A stretch of DNA of 64,000 nt. It comes from Streptomyces maremycinicus. GTDB lineage: Bacteria; Actinomycetota; Actinomycetes; Streptomycetales; Streptomycetaceae. Below are positions 9,339 to 18,763 of this stretch, one piece after another; position 1 is the stretch's first letter; each line of letters begins with the position of its first letter. The notes below the pieces were generated by a model. That model was not told where the DNA came from. It worked only from the letters and a program-made list of their open reading frames with translations, and made no database searches. Both the position numbers and the translations under genes were made by a program. The DNA is taken from NCBI RefSeq assembly GCF_001184025.1, contig NZ_BBYG01000012.1:1-64000 (forward strand). The letters are read 5' to 3'.

Positions 9339-12300
9339 CCGCCCGCACGGGTGCGGCGGGCGGCCCGGCCGGGTGGGCGCGCACACCTTCCACGAGCTCG
9401 TGCAGGGCGTCGGACACCGTCAGGGGGGTGCCCAGGGCACGCTCGGCCGCGTACCGCTCGGCGCCCAGGGCGTCGCGGGCCGCGGCCGAGGTCAGCTCGG
9501 CCCGGGTGCCCTGCGGCGCGGGACGCGGGAGGGGGCCACGCAGGACGTCGGCCGCCGCGAGGAGCCGGGTCGCGCGCGGGTGGTCGCCGAGCCGGCCGAG
9601 CAGATCCGCCGCGTCGTCCAGGATCGACGAGGTGACCGCCTCGGCGCACTGGTCGGCCACCGCCTGGCGCAGCGTGTCGGCGAGCATCGGCAGACCGTGC
9701 TCCGGGCCGGACTCGGCGGCGGTGAGTTCCGCGTCGAGCATGTTCAGCCCCGCCGTGAACTGCGGTGGCGGGGTGCCCGCCGCGGCCGCCGCCTTGACCT
9801 CCTCGCAGAGCACACGCGCGCGGACCACGTCGTCCTCGTTCAGCGCGATGTGGGCGCGCAGCAGGAGGACGAACGCCCGGACGTCCGGCACCCCGTACCG
9901 GTCGGCGGCGTCGTCGGCCTCGTCCAGCGTGGCCAGCGCGCCCTCGACGTCACCCGAGCGGTAGGCGATCTCCGCGAGCCGGGCGACGAGGAACGGCGAC
10001 TCGGCGTACGCGCCGACCTCGTAGGCCAGGCGCAGCGCCTCGCGGTACTCCCGCTCCGCCTCCGCGAAACGGCCGCGTGCCATCTCCGCCTCGCCGGCCG
10101 CGCCGCACACCTGGGCCCGCATCCAGCGGTCGCCGACGCGCAGACTGAGCACCCGCAGCTCCGCCAGGTCGTCGTCCACTCCGCGCAGTCCGCCGGGCGA
10201 GTCGACGACCATGTGGGTGCGGAACATCAGGGCGCAGCCCAGCTCCCAGTCGCCGCCGTGGACACGGCAGTTGGCGACGGCCCGGTCCAGGACCTCCCGG
10301 ACGTCCACCATGTCCCGCACCTGGAAGGCCGTCAGCGGCCAGAGCAGGCCGGGCATCCGGGCCGCCCGCGGGCCGCCCGGCTCGTAGTCGGCGCGCATCC
10401 GGGCCAGGTACTCCTGGTGGCGCGGGTCCGCCGCCCGTTCCTTCGGCTCGGCCTCCGACAGCAGGAACATGTTCAGCATCCGCAGGTTCATCCGCTGGGC
10501 GTGCCGGGGGTGGGCGGCCTCCGTGGCGGCGGGCGTGGCGAGCAGGGCGTCGACGGGATCGAGGGCGGCCATCCGGGCGGTGAGGTCGTCGGGGAGGTCG
10601 TCGGAGCGATCCTCGGAGAGGGTGAACGGCGCTCCGGGCGCGGGTTCCCCGAGGGTGTCCAGCACGGCGCCGAGGCGCAGCGTGCGGTCGCTCCATTCGG
10701 CGCCCTCGTGGCGGTAGTTGCGCAGCCACCAGAACCAGCCCATGGTGAGGCAGAGGGCGGTGGCCTCCTCCTCGTCGCCCGCGGTGAGCGCGCGCTGGAG
10801 GGCCACGCGGATATTGTCCAGTTCGCTCTCCAGCCGGTCGATCCAGGGGAGTTGACCGGCGGAGCGCAGCAGCGGGTCGGCCCGCTCGACGAGTGCGCGC
10901 ACCCACGCGCGGTGGCGCCTTCGGGCCGCCGCCCGGGACCGGGGGAGTTCGGCGGCGCGTTCGGAGGCGTACTCGTGGATCGTCTCCAGCATGCGGTAGC
11001 GCATGCCGCCCCCGTCGCCCCGCTCGTACGGCGCGGCCACGACCAGGGACTTGTCGACGAGCGCGCCGACGAGGTCCGCGACCGGGCCGGTGCACACGGC
11101 TTCCGCCGCCTCCAGGTCCCAGCCGCCCGCGAACACGGACAGCTCGCGCAGCAGGGTGCGCTCCGCCTCGTCGAGCAGATCCCACGACCAGTCGACGACG
11201 GCACGCAGGGTCTGCTGGCGGGGCAGGACGGTGCGGCTGCCCGAGGTGAGGAGGCGGAAACGGTCGTCGAGGCGGTCGGCGATCTGGCGCGGGGTCAGCA
11301 ACCGGAGCCGGGCGGCGGCCAGTTCGATGGCGAGCGGCAGTCCGTCCAGCCGCCGGCAGATCTCCGCGATCGCCTCCTCGTCCCGCAGGGCGGCCGCCGC
11401 GTCGGGGCGGACGGCGGTCGCGCGCTCGGTGAAGAGGCGGCGCGCCTGGTCGGGGAGGAGGGGCTCGACCGGGCGGACCGACTCACCGGGGACGCCCAGG
11501 GGTTCACGGCTGGTGGCGAGGATCGTGAGCCCGGGGCAGCGGGTGAGGAGGGTCTCGGCGAGGGCGGCGGCCGCGCCGATGACGTGTTCGCAGTTGTCAA
11601 GGATCAGGAGCTGGCTGCGCGGGGCGCAGTACTCGACGAGCAGGGCGACCGGGTCGTCCTGCGGGGCCGCCAGTTCGGTGGCCATCAGCACGGTCTCGCG
11701 CAGACCGAGGGCACTGACCACCGCGCCCGGCACCGCCTCCGGCCGGTCGAGCGGCGCCAGCTCGGCCAGCCACGCCTGGGGCAGCCCGGCGGCGGCTTCC
11801 TCGGCGAGACGGGTCTTCCCGGAGCCGCCCGGTCCGGTGAGCGTGACGAGGCGGGCCCTGTGCAATTCGGAACGGATGGCGGCGAGCTCGGGTTCCCGGC
11901 CCACGAAAGAGGTAAGTCGCGGACGGAGGTTGCCGGTGCGTTCGGGGAGGGGGAGTCGGAGCGGGGCGCGGGGCGTCGTCGTCGGCGCGTCCCGTGCGGG
12001 GCCGCCGTGGGTGGAAGGGGCGCCGGGGCCGGAAGGGACGCCGGGGTCCGAAGGGGCTTCAGGGGCCGGTCCCGGGTGGTCGAGGAGTTCGGCGTACAGG
12101 GCGCGCAGGTGCGGCCCCGGGTCCGTGCCGAGGCCGTCGGCGAGGGTGCGGCGGGCAGTCTCGTACGCGGCGAGGGCTTCGGCCGCGCGGCCGGTGTCGC
12201 GCAGGGCGCGGATGAGCAGGGCGTGCAGCGGCTCGTCGTACGGGTGCGCCGCGGTCAGTTCCGTCAGACGCGGTACGGCTTCGCGGGCGCGGCCGAGCAG

Positions 12301-12789
12301 GAGGTCCGCCTCGGCGCGGGCGCGGGCGGCCTCCAGCCGGAGGGCCTCGGGGCGGGTGGCCGCCGTGCGGTCGGGGAGGTCGGCGAGGGCGGGACCGCGC
12401 CACAGGGCGAGGGCGTCGTCCAGGGTGCGGGCGGCGGTGGGCGCGTCACCGCGCCGCAGCGCTGCGTCGCCCTGGCGGACGAGTCGTTCGAAGACGAAGA
12501 GGTCGACGTCGTCCTCGGTCGCGGCGAGGCGGTACCCGCCCGGGGCGGAGATGACGCTGTCCCTGCCGACGGCGCGGCGCAGGCGGCCGATCAGGGCCTG
12601 GAGGGCTGCGGGGGCGTCCTGCGGCGGGGCCTCGGCCCACACCTCCTCGATGAGGGTCTCCGGGTCGGTGAGCCGGCCGGGGCGGAGGGCAAGGGCCGCG
12701 AGGAGGGCGCGCAGCCGCGGGCCGGGGACGGATACGAGGGTGCCCTGGTCGTCCGCTGTCTGGGTGACGCCCAGAATTCTGTACCGCAC
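9325..12789 (-). CDS. AfsR/SARP-type regulator (HTH-BTAD-NB-ARC-TPR)
   Basis: This roughly 1154-aa protein has an N-terminal OmpR-like DNA-binding domain (residues 1-95), a bacterial transcriptional activation domain (100-250) and a proline-rich linker. An NB-ARC/STAND ATPase follows, with Walker A GPGGSGKTR near residue 318 and Walker B QLLILDNCEH. The C-terminus is a long tetratricopeptide-like helical region. Such AfsR-like regulators activate secondary metabolism or development. GTG 12789 is taken as the start because the HTH begins immediately after it. An open frame runs on to 13044 through a 15-bp minisatellite and would add a low-complexity extension. Confidence 0.87.
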   Translation of the reverse strand: MRYRILGVTQTADDQGTLVSVPGPRLRALLAALALRPGRLTDPETLIEEVWAEAPPQDAPAALQALIGRLRRAVGRDSVISAPGGYRLAATEDDVDLFVFERLVRQGDAALRRGDAPTAARTLDDALALWRGPALADLPDRTAATRPEALRLEAARARAEADLLLGRAREAVPRLTELTAAHPYDEPLHALLIRALRDTGRAAEALAAYETARRTLADGLGTDPGPHLRALYAELLDHPGPAPEAPSDPGVPSGPGAPSTHGGPARDAPTTTPRAPLRLPLPERTGNLRPRLTSFVGREPELAAIRSELHRARLVTLTGPGGSGKTRLAEEAAAGLPQAWLAELAPLDRPEAVPGAVVSALGLRETVLMATELAAPQDDPVALLVEYCAPRSQLLILDNCEHVIGAAAALAETLLTRCPGLTILATSREPLGVPGESVRPVEPLLPDQARRLFTERATAVRPDAAAALRDEEAIAEICRRLDGLPLAIELAAARLRLLTPRQIADRLDDRFRLLTSGSRTVLPRQQTLRAVVDWSWDLLDEAERTLLRELSVFAGGWDLEAAEAVCTGPVADLVGALVDKSLVVAAPYERGDGGGMRYRMLETIHEYASERAAELPRSRAAARRRHRAWVRALVERADPLLRSAGQLPWIDRLESELDNIRVALQRALTAGDEEEATALCLTMGWFWWLRNYRHEGAEWSDRTLRLGAVLDTLGEPAPGAPFTLSEDRSDDLPDDLTARMAALDPVDALLATPAATEAAHPRHAQRMNLRMLNMFLLSEAEPKERAADPRHQEYLARMRADYEPGGPRAARMPGLLWPLTAFQVRDMVDVREVLDRAVANCRVHGGDWELGCALMFRTHMVVDSPGGLRGVDDDLAELRVLSLRVGDRWMRAQVCGAAGEAEMARGRFAEAEREYREALRLAYEVGAYAESPFLVARLAEIAYRSGDVEGALATLDEADDAADRYGVPDVRAFVLLLRAHIALNEDDVVRARVLCEEVKAAAAAGTPPPQFTAGLNMLDAELTAAESGPEHGLPMLADTLRQAVADQCAEAVTSSILDDAADLLGRLGDHPRATRLLAAADVLRGPLPRPAPQGTRAELTSAAARDALGAERYAAERALGTPLTVSDALHELVEGVRAHPAGPPAAPVRAATSR

Positions 12790-12835
12790 CCGCTCATTGT
12801 CACCGGGGGTGAGGCGCGGGGCACGGGGTTTGTGG

Positions 12836-12955
12836 GCGGTGGGCGTCTCGGCGGTGAACGTCTCGACCGTGCGCCTCTCGACCGTGCGCCTCTCGACCGT
12901 GGGCGTCCCGGCCGTGAGCGTCCCGGCCGTGAGCGTCCCGGCCGTGAGCGTCCCG
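12836..12955. repeat. 15-bp minisatellite, 8 tandem copies
   Basis: Eight head-to-tail 15-bp units with the core G/ACCGTGNGCGTCTCG. The last three copies (12911-12955) are identical GCCGTGAGCGTCCCG units. It lies just upstream of the proposed SARP start and is a multiple of three, so it stays open on the minus strand. A second small direct repeat (GGGAGAAC plus GCTCACCCTC, two copies) follows at about 13010-13050. Confidence 0.85.
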
Positions 12956-13040
12956 CCTGCCGCGCCCTCCCTGGCGCGCCCTCCCGAGGAGATCGCCCCC
13001 GCTCCCCCGGGAGAACGGCTCACCCTCCCGGGAGAACCGC

Positions 13041-15158
13041 TCACCCTCCGGAGGAGACCGCCCGTCTCTGGGGCGCGATGCCCGCCGGTACCGCACGCGC
13101 GCGTGCCGGTGTGCCGGTCCAGCAGGTGCCCCTGCGGGAGAGCAGGCGGCGGAGCCAGAGCTCCAGGGAGACCAGGTCGGCCAGACCGTCCAGGGGCAGG
13201 GGTTCACCCGCCGCCGCGGCGCGCAGTGCCTTGCGGACCACGCGCGCCTCGATCAGGCCCGCCTCCGCGAGCAGGGGCGCCTCGAAGAGGGTGAGCAGGG
13301 GGTCCATGGCCATGCGCAGGCCCGCCCTGGCCGCCGCGGTGGCGGACGCCTGGGAGGGGGCGCCCCAGCCGGGCGGGAGGTCGGTGACACCGGCGCCCTT
13401 CAGGACGGTGCGCAGGATCGCGGCACGCGCCCCCGGTTGCACGCGCAGGGTCTCGGGGAGCGCGCGGCACGCGCGCACGACCTGGTTGTCCAGGAACGGC
13501 GCGTGCAGTCGCTGGGAGCGGATCTCGGCGGCCTGTTCCAGGACGCGCAGGTCCATCGCGTGCCGGGCGAGGGCCGCGCGGGCCCGGTAGTCGCCCGGAC
13601 GCTGGCCGGGGCCCACGCCGGTGCGGTGCGCCGCCCCTTGGAGGCGAACCGATACTTCAGCCAGTGCCTCCCCGGTCAGCCAGCGCGCGGCGGGCCCCGC
13701 GCCACCCCAGGTGAGGGCCGCGAGGGACGCGCCGACGGCGCCTGCGGAGTCGTCGACGCCGAAGCTGCGGTGCAGCAGGCGTTCGGCCAGTCCCTCCACG
13801 CCCGCGCGGTAGGGCGTACGGGCCAGCCGACGGGCCGCGCCGTACACGCGCGCGGGGACGAGCACCGAGCCGTCGGCCTTCGTCAGCGCCGCCACGGGCC
13901 GCACCAGGTGGCGGCGTTTGCGGTCCATCAGCAGGTCCGCGAGGCGGGCCGGGTGGGCGTCCAGCACCTGCCGGGCGCCGTAGCCCGTGAAGTGGTCCGC
14001 GCTGCCCGCGGCGAGGCGCGCCCGGTGCCGGGCGGCCGTGACCAGGCTCGGGCCGGGTTCGTCGGTCAGCGGGCCGTCCAGGTCGGCGTAGGGCAGCGCC
14101 TCCTCGCCGCCGGCCACCACGATGTGATGCAGGCGGGGGTTGGCCGCGAGGGTGCCGGCCCGTTCCAGCTCGGCCTCGCGCCCGCCGACGGCCAGGTCGT
14201 TGAAGGTGACGGCCAGCAGCCGCTCCCCCGCCCCCGTGCCGTGCCCCAGCAGTGTGCCCGGCATGCCGGGCAGGCCCGCCGCGAGGAGCGCCAGCGTGCC
14301 GGAGGCCGGGCCGCCGGAAAGGTCGGCGCCGATGCCCGGGACGGGCATCCCGCGCGCGGCACGCCGTTCCGCGGGTCCCATGCCGGGCACGGGTCCGGGA
14401 TCGATGTCGGGGACGTGCCGGGGCGCGGCCAGTCGTGCGCGTACCGCCTCGATGAGCGCGTCGCGCACCGCGCCGACCGCGCTGTCCGGGTCGGCGGGGG
14501 CCGCCGCCACGGCGAGCGAGGCGACCGGCTCGTAGCCGGCGACCTCACGGGCCCCGGCGCGAAGGATCAGCGCGTGCCCCGGCGGAATGCGGTGCACGCC
14601 GTCGTACGGGGTGGAGTCGTGCAGGGCGGCCGGTACGTCGGGGGCGGCCAGGAGCGCCGCCAGGTGCCCGAAGTCGAGGTTGGCCTCGATGAGGTCGGCC
14701 AGCGGCAGCGCGGCCGTCGCGTACGCCGTGCCGCCGGCCCAGGGCGTGTGGAACACCGGGCGCGCGCCCGCCAGATCGCCGCAGACGGTGATGCGCCGGC
14801 CGACCTGGACGATCGCCGTGTAGCTGCCCGGCCAGGCCGTCAGATGCCGAAGTGCCCCTCCGCGCGCGGCGAACAGTCCGACGCGCAGCTGTTCGTCGGT
14901 CGCGCCGCAGGTGCCGAGGACCGCGACCCTGGTCTGGGCGTCGGCCTTGACCACGCGCACCTCGTCGGGGCGCCAGTCGCCGACGGCCCACAGCGGATCG
15001 GGGTCGCCCCACAGGAGTTGGGAGCCGACCGGGTGCAGGGTCTCGCCGTCGTGGCCGACCCGCCCTCCGTACGCCGCGTCGTCCTGACGGCTGTCGTACG
15101 TGACGGCTCCGCCCAGCGCGCCCGCGGCGGTGCTGCTCCATCCCACCAACCACCGCAT
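13041..15158 (-). CDS. asparagine-synthase / lasso-cyclase-like protein (orphan)
   Basis: This 705-aa protein has the two-domain layout of AsnB and lasso-peptide cyclases. An N-terminal Ntn-like domain covers roughly 1-200 and ends in a PPGHALIL-type motif. A C-terminal ATP-pyrophosphatase domain carries the AsnB signature RLHAPFLDNQVV near residue 550. Two active-site positions are changed. Residue 2 is Arg rather than the Cys needed for glutaminase activity. The nucleotide loop reads LSGGPASG where active synthetases have SGGLDS. ATG 15158 follows GGAGGCGTCC. No lasso precursor, PqqD-like or transglutaminase-like partner was found nearby. Substrate and activity are unknown. Confidence 0.75.
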   Translation of the reverse strand: MRWLVGWSSTAAGALGGAVTYDSRQDDAAYGGRVGHDGETLHPVGSQLLWGDPDPLWAVGDWRPDEVRVVKADAQTRVAVLGTCGATDEQLRVGLFAARGGALRHLTAWPGSYTAIVQVGRRITVCGDLAGARPVFHTPWAGGTAYATAALPLADLIEANLDFGHLAALLAAPDVPAALHDSTPYDGVHRIPPGHALILRAGAREVAGYEPVASLAVAAAPADPDSAVGAVRDALIEAVRARLAAPRHVPDIDPGPVPGMGPAERRAARGMPVPGIGADLSGGPASGTLALLAAGLPGMPGTLLGHGTGAGERLLAVTFNDLAVGGREAELERAGTLAANPRLHHIVVAGGEEALPYADLDGPLTDEPGPSLVTAARHRARLAAGSADHFTGYGARQVLDAHPARLADLLMDRKRRHLVRPVAALTKADGSVLVPARVYGAARRLARTPYRAGVEGLAERLLHRSFGVDDSAGAVGASLAALTWGGAGPAARWLTGEALAEVSVRLQGAAHRTGVGPGQRPGDYRARAALARHAMDLRVLEQAAEIRSQRLHAPFLDNQVVRACRALPETLRVQPGARAAILRTVLKGAGVTDLPPGWGAPSQASATAAARAGLRMAMDPLLTLFEAPLLAEAGLIEARVVRKALRAAAAGEPLPLDGLADLVSLELWLRRLLSRRGTCWTGTPARARAVPAGIAPQRRAVSSGG

Positions 15159-15864
15159 GGACGCCTCCACAGGCTGTGGACAACCGAGTGCACCGGACGA
15201 ACGGTTCACATGCTGCCACGAAGAACGCGCCGTAGAAGGAGGCGGCGCCGCTCGCGATCCGGGGACTGTGCCCGTGTCAACGCGTCGGCGGTGCCCGGGG
15301 AGTCGATGCGTACCCCCGGGTCTGCGACGTGAATGCGCCCCCGGTACGCTCCCCCAAGACGCCCTGCGCGCCCTCGATTTGCGTGGTGGGAGGCGTTGTC
15401 CCCCGCAGAACAGAGGGTCGATTTTCGGCCAAATCCCCGTTGCGCGCCGCGCGTCGAGATCGTCCCGCGCAGGCTTCGCACACGCTCCGTACACACGCGC
15501 GTGCCCCATCGAGGCCCGCGCCGGCCCGGGAGACGGACGCCGTCTCCCGGACCGTTCCGCCGCCCGCGGGGATGAAGGCGGCGGTGTCCCCCAGCCCACT
15601 GGATCCAGTACAGCGGGCCGACCCACGCACGGCCCATGGAACCGCTCCCGTGGTGGCCGGAGAAGAGCGCACGGCCGGGCGCACGGCCACACAGCGGGAG
15701 CACGACGCGACGGTCCGTACCTGCGGACCGACTTTCGTACGGACCACAATCCCGCCAACCGGAAGAATGCCCCTTAACGCTTGGGATGCGGCGAACTACG
15801 CTGGGTTTACGAATGCCGCATGGTTATGCCAGCGCGGCAGCCGTCTGTGTCGAGGGGTGGCGCA
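15159..15864. other. 706-bp divergent intergenic region with DnaA box and promoter
   Basis: No convincing gene is present; the overlapping frames look non-coding. TTGTCCACA (a perfect DnaA box, minus strand, 15175-15183) overlaps the 15-bp palindrome TCCACAGGCTGTGGA (15166-15180), directly upstream of the cyclase-like gene. On the plus strand TTAACG (15774-15779), a 17-bp spacer and TACGCT (15797-15802) form a promoter for the downstream sporulation gene. Confidence 0.6.
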
Positions 15865-17289
15865 ATGTCCAGGGAGCAACGCGGGCCGAACGAAAAACTC
15901 GGCGCCGTTCTCGCCCTCGCGGGAATCAGCAACGCAGGACTCGCGCGACGCGTCAACGATCTTGGCGCTCAACGCGGGTTGACTCTTCGCTACGACAAGA
16001 CGTCCGTGGCGCGCTGGGTGTCGAAGGGCATGGTGCCGCAGGGCGCCGCGCCCCACCTCATCGCGGCCGCCATCGGCCAGAAGCTCGGCCGTCCGGTGCC
16101 GCTCCACGAGATCGGCCTGGCGGACGCCGATCCGGCGCCGGAGGTGGGCCTCGCCTTCCCCAGGGACGTCAACCAGGCCGTGCGCTCGGCCACGGAGCTC
16201 TACCGACTCGACCTCGCCGGCCGCCGGGCCGGTACCGGGGGCATCTGGCAGTCGCTGGCCGGCTCGTTCGCGGTAAGCGCGTACGCGACACCCGCCTCAC
16301 GGTGGCTGATAACCCCGGCCGACAGTTCGGTGGCACGTGACGTACACCTCGTGGAGGAGTCCGGCGCGCCGCTCAAAGTCGGCCACAGCGATGTGCAGAA
16401 GCTGCGGGAGGCCGCCGAGGACGCCAGGCGCTGGGACTCCAAGTACGGCGGCGGCGACTGGCGTTCGTCCATGGTGCCGGAGTGCCTGCGGGTGGAGGCG
16501 GCTCCGCTGCTGCTCGGCTCGTACTCCGACGAGGTCGGCCGGGCCCTGTTCGGGGCGAGCGCCGAACTGACCCGGCTGGCGGGGTGGATGGCCTTCGACA
16601 CCGGTCAGCAGGAGGCCGCCCAGCGCTACTACATCCAGGCGCTGCGGCTGGCCCGCGCGGCGGCCGACGTCCCGCTCGGGGGCTACGTCCTGGCCTCCAT
16701 GTCCCTCCAGGCCACGTACCGCGGTTTCGGCGACGAGGGCGTCGATCTCGCGCAGGCGGCCCTGGAGCGCAACCGGGGGCTGGCCACGGCCCGCACGATG
16801 AGCTTCTTCCGGCTCGTCGAGGCACGCGCACACGCCCGCGCGGGGGACGCGCAGGCCGCAGGGGCGGCGCTGAAGGCCGCCGAGGGCTGGCTGGAGCGGT
16901 CCCGTGAGGGCGACCACGACCCGTCGTGGCTCGGCTTCTACTCCTACGACCGTTTCGCCGCCGACGCCGCCGAGTGCTACCGCGACCTGAAGGCGCCGCG
17001 TCAGGTGCGCAGGTTCACCGAGCAGGCGCTGTCGAAGCCGACGGAGGAGTTCGTCCGGTCGCACGGGCTGCGGCTCGTCGTCTCGGCGGTCGCCGAACTG
17101 GAGTCGGGCAACCTCGACGCGGCCTGCGCGCAGGGAGTGCGGGCCGTGGAGGTGGCCGGGCGGATCTCCTCGGCCCGCACCACGGAGTACGTCAAGGATC
17201 TCCTGCACCGGCTGGAGCCCTACGGCGACGAACCCCGGGTGGTGGAACTGCGCGAGCGGGCCCGGCCCCTGCTGATGACCCCGGCGTAG
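15865..17289 (+). CDS. NsdA-like sporulation-associated regulatory protein
   Basis: This 474-aa protein has an N-terminal helix-turn-helix-like region (residues 10-70, [20 protein letters not shown]) followed by a long all-helical region resembling TPR repeats (120-460). This is the family of the S. coelicolor negative regulator NsdA and its paralogue annotated as sporulation-associated protein, which modulate aerial growth and antibiotic production. GAGGGGTGG lies 4 bp before ATG 15865. A promoter (TTAACG N17 TACGCT) lies 60 bp upstream. Family membership is recalled, and the DNA target is unknown. Confidence 0.8.
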   Translation: MSREQRGPNEKLGAVLALAGISNAGLARRVNDLGAQRGLTLRYDKTSVARWVSKGMVPQGAAPHLIAAAIGQKLGRPVPLHEIGLADADPAPEVGLAFPRDVNQAVRSATELYRLDLAGRRAGTGGIWQSLAGSFAVSAYATPASRWLITPADSSVARDVHLVEESGAPLKVGHSDVQKLREAAEDARRWDSKYGGGDWRSSMVPECLRVEAAPLLLGSYSDEVGRALFGASAELTRLAGWMAFDTGQQEAAQRYYIQALRLARAAADVPLGGYVLASMSLQATYRGFGDEGVDLAQAALERNRGLATARTMSFFRLVEARAHARAGDAQAAGAALKAAEGWLERSREGDHDPSWLGFYSYDRFAADAAECYRDLKAPRQVRRFTEQALSKPTEEFVRSHGLRLVVSAVAELESGNLDAACAQGVRAVEVAGRISSARTTEYVKDLLHRLEPYGDEPRVVELRERARPLLMTPA

Positions 17290-17459
17290 GGCGGGGCGGC
17301 ACGGCGGAGGGGCGCTGGGCGGTCCCAGCGGCCGGTTCCAGCAGTCGGTACCAGCGGCCGGTCCAACGGTCGGTCCCAGCGGGGCAGGCCTGCCGCCTGC
17401 CCGGGTTTGAAGGCACTGTCAGTGGCGCAGTGCACTATCGAAGCCGGGAGGTGGTGCAC

Positions 17460-18668
17460 GTGTCGAAGATCGCTTACGACTGTGATGTGCTCGTGGTCGG
17501 CGGCGGCATCGTCGGGCTGTCCACGGCGTACGCGATCACGCGCGCCGCGCCGGGTACGCGGGTGACGGTGCTGGAGAAGGAGCCCGGGGTGGCCCGGCAC
17601 CAGACGGGGCGCAACAGCGGGGTCGTCCACAGCGGGATCTACTACCGGCCGGGGTCGCTGAAGGCGCGGTACGCGGTACGGGGCGCCGCGGAGATGACGA
17701 AGTTCTGCGCCGAGTACGGCATCGCGCACTCCGTCACCGGCAAGCTGATCGTCGCCACGGACCGGGCGGAGCTGCCCCGGCTGCACGCGCTGGTGCAGCG
17801 CGGCCGGGAGAACGGGATCCCGGTCCGGGAACTGGGTGCCGCCCAGATCGCGGAGTACGAGCCCGAGGTCCGAGGACTCGCCGCGATACGCGTACGCACG
17901 ACGGGGATCTGCGACTACACGGCCGTCGCCCGGCAGCTGGGCCAGGCCTCCGGGGCCGAGATCCGGTACGGCGCGCGGGCCGTGCGGATCGACCGGCGGC
18001 CGGAGCGCGGGGTGGCCGTGCTCACCGCGCGCGGAGACGTCGTACGGGGGCGGGTGCTGGTGAACTGCGCCGGGCTGTACTCCGACGAGGTCGCCCGGCT
18101 GACGGGGGACGAGCCCGAGGTGCGGATCGTGCCGTTCCGGGGCGAGTACTACGAACTGGCACGGCCGGAGCTGGTGCGCGGGCTGGTGTATCCGGTGCCC
18201 GACCCGGCGTTCCCGTTCCTCGGCGTCCATCTGACCAGGGGGATCGACGGGGGCGTGCACGTCGGCCCCAACGCGGTGCCGGCGCTGGCCCGGGAGGGGT
18301 ACGGCTGGGGTGTCGTACGGCCGCGCGAGGCGATGGCGACGGCGGCCTGGCCCGGGGTGTGGCGGATGGGCCGGCGGCACTGGCGGTACGGGATCGGGGA
18401 GCTGCGGCGGTCGGTGTCCAAGGGCGCCTTCGTGGACGCGGTGCGCCGGCTGCTCCCGGCGGTGGAGGAGGACGACCTGGTGCGGGCGACGGCCGGGGTG
18501 CGGGCGCAGGCGGTGCTGCGGGACGGCTCCCTCGTGGACGACTTCCTGATCCGGGAGGGGTCACGGGCGGTCCATGTGCTGAACGCGCCCTCACCGGCGG
18601 CCACCGCCTCCCTGCCGATCGGGCGGGAGGTGGCCCGCCGGGCCCTGGGAGCGCTGACCGAGACATGA
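17460..18668 (+). CDS. lhgO: L-2-hydroxyglutarate oxidase (FAD-dependent, LhgO family)
   Basis: This 402-aa flavoprotein of the DAO superfamily has an N-terminal dinucleotide-binding fold (DVLVVGGGIVGLSTAYAI, residues 9-26). The HQTGRNSGVVHSGIYY segment is characteristic of LhgO-type oxidases. These enzymes oxidise the metabolic by-product L-2-hydroxyglutarate to 2-oxoglutarate. The GTG start at 17460 has GGGAGGTGG upstream. The stop overlaps a possible ATG of the next gene (ATGA), so it may be co-transcribed with trmB. The spacer 17290-17459 carries imperfect repeats of CAGCGGCCGGT. Confidence 0.85.
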   Translation: MSKIAYDCDVLVVGGGIVGLSTAYAITRAAPGTRVTVLEKEPGVARHQTGRNSGVVHSGIYYRPGSLKARYAVRGAAEMTKFCAEYGIAHSVTGKLIVATDRAELPRLHALVQRGRENGIPVRELGAAQIAEYEPEVRGLAAIRVRTTGICDYTAVARQLGQASGAEIRYGARAVRIDRRPERGVAVLTARGDVVRGRVLVNCAGLYSDEVARLTGDEPEVRIVPFRGEYYELARPELVRGLVYPVPDPAFPFLGVHLTRGIDGGVHVGPNAVPALAREGYGWGVVRPREAMATAAWPGVWRMGRRHWRYGIGELRRSVSKGAFVDAVRRLLPAVEEDDLVRATAGVRAQAVLRDGSLVDDFLIREGSRAVHVLNAPSPAATASLPIGREVARRALGALTET

Positions 18669-18763
18669 GCGGTCCGCTGCCGCGCTCCGGTCCGCCGGCG
18701 GCCGGGCGCCGGGCTCCCGGACGCGGCCGGCACCTGGAACCGACCCGTAAAATCGACCTCACT

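Noticed and set aside
13437..15332. Long plus-strand frame opposite the cyclase-like gene
   Set aside because: Shadow of the minus-strand gene, which has AsnB motifs. Similar long shadows oppose ndh, the SpoIIE gene, the SARP gene, hrpA, purM/purF and purL.
15159..15760. Possible lasso-peptide precursor upstream of the cyclase-like gene
   Set aside because: I read the minus-strand short frames and saw no leader/core with Gly/Ala at core position 1 and Asp/Glu at 7-9. No B1/B2 genes either, so no lasso cluster is called.
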